Shown here: in pieces, positions 5,750 to 6,257 of the stretch
Position numbering within the stretch: position 1 is the first letter of the stretch
Layout: each line of letters begins with the position of its first letter
Origin: Oscillospiraceae bacterium
Lineage (GTDB): Bacteria; Bacillota; Clostridia; Oscillospirales; CAG-272
Direction: 5' to 3'
Assembly: GCA_009788105.1 (NCBI GenBank)
Contig: WQSD01000084.1
Span: 1 to 6,257 of the forward strand
DNA length: 6,257 nucleotides
The notes under the pieces: generated by a model
The model's input: the letters and a program-made list of their open reading frames with translations, nothing else
What the model was told of the DNA's origin: nothing
The model's database searches: none
Position numbers and translations under genes: made by a program

Positions 5750-6257
5750 ATGAAAAATCTACCCCATCTCCTTGTAATCTGCGGCCCTACCGCCACCGGA
5801 AAAACTGCCTTTGCCATCGAAACTGCCCTGCGGGAAAACGGGGAAATCGTTTCTTGCGACAGTATGCAGGTGTATCGTGGCATGGACATTGGCACAGCCA
5901 AGGCGACTTCGAAGGAGCAAGCCGCAGTGCCACATCATATGATTGACGTTGCCAGCCCACACACAGACTTTTCCGCCGCCGCTTTTGCAAAAATGGCACT
6001 GCCCATTGTAGAGGATATTCTCGCTCGTGGTAAGCTCCCTGTTTTGTGTGGCGGGACAGGCTATTACATTGATGCCCTGCTACAAAACAACTTTGATGCC
6101 CCACCTGAAGACCCAGATTTTCGCCGCTCTCTCGAGGGTTTAACCAACGCGGAGATTCACTCTCGCCTATTAGAGTGCGACCCGAAGTCTGCACAGGAGC
6201 TTCACCCAAACAACCGTCGCCGTGTGGTGCGGGCTTTGGAAATTTTCCACGTAAGCG
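5750..6257 (+). CDS. miaA: tRNA dimethylallyltransferase, 3'-truncated by window end
   Basis: MiaA transfers a dimethylallyl group to N6 of A37 in tRNAs that read codons starting with U, the first step towards ms2i6A. The first 169 residues are visible, out of about 310 usual, and the reading frame stays open to the last base. It has the P-loop GPTATGKT (12-19), SCDSMQVYRGMDIGTAK (35-51) with the catalytic Asp37, and PHHMIDV (61-67). CGGTGYYIDALL (100-111) and HPNNRRRVVRALEIF (152-166) complete the conserved set. The ATG lies two bases after the peroxidase stop and has no strong ribosome binding site, so translation is probably coupled to the peroxidase gene. The usual partners mutL and hfq are not in view: the upstream neighbour is a peroxidase, and downstream sequence is missing. 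It is not a broken gene, only cut by the window boundary. Confidence 0.96.
   Translation, partial: MKNLPHLLVICGPTATGKTAFAIETALRENGEIVSCDSMQVYRGMDIGTAKATSKEQAAVPHHMIDVASPHTDFSAAAFAKMALPIVEDILARGKLPVLCGGTGYYIDALLQNNFDAPPEDPDFRRSLEGLTNAEIHSRLLECDPKSAQELHPNNRRRVVRALEIFHVS

Noticed and set aside
5787..6209. 140-residue minus-strand ORF near the right end
   Set aside because: It is antisense to miaA, whose conserved motifs are all present on the + strand.
1..6257. Mobile element, CRISPR array, toxin-antitoxin pair, phage-defence system or RNA gene
   Set aside because: No transposase or recombinase motifs, terminal repeats, regularly spaced repeats or tRNA/rRNA-like sequence were seen. All genes are on one strand in a compact housekeeping arrangement.

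Overview
The window looks like ordinary chromosomal DNA from a low-to-moderate GC Gram-positive bacterium, most likely an uncultured member of Clostridia (Firmicutes/Bacillota). The inference rests on a surface lipoprotein of the NodB deacetylase family with a proline-rich wall linker, a short Firmicutes-like signal peptidase I with an acidic cytoplasmic tail, strong AGGAG-type ribosome binding sites, a Clostridia-like 'NTATGCGFTPQY' glutathione peroxidase, and tight same-strand packing. No taxon marker (rRNA) is present, so this is inference.

All seven genes lie on the + strand. From left to right: (1) a polysaccharide deacetylase lipoprotein, 76-972; (2) signal peptidase I (lepB), 1028-1687; (3) ruvA, 1687-2289, whose ATG overlaps the lepB stop by one base; (4) a membrane-anchored metallophosphoesterase, 2299-3414; (5) a membrane-anchored protein of unknown function, 3465-4283; (6) a COG1092-type SAM-dependent methyltransferase, 4326-5195; (7) a Cys-type glutathione peroxidase, 5274-5747; and (8, counted as the partial last gene) miaA, starting at 5750 and cut by the window end. 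There are thus seven complete genes plus one 5' part of a gene. The gaps are 55, -1, 9, 50, 42, 78 and 2 bases.

Functionally the window mixes envelope work (deacetylase, signal peptidase, metallophosphoesterase, the unknown anchored protein) with information-processing housekeeping (RuvA Holliday junction binding, a methyltransferase probably acting on RNA, MiaA tRNA prenylation) and peroxide defence. lepB-ruvA-phosphoesterase and peroxidase-miaA are clearly translationally coupled or nearly so. The remaining gaps are too short to hold much regulation, and no convincing rho-independent terminator was seen, so long co-transcripts are plausible.

I found no mobile element, CRISPR array, RNA gene, toxin-antitoxin pair or defence system. 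There is no clear sign of a new multi-gene system. The best leads are the unrecognised anchored protein, the methyltransferase that lacks the cysteine expected of m5C enzymes, the homopolymer tracts in lepB (one of which seems to serve as the ruvA ribosome binding site), and ruvA separated from ruvB.
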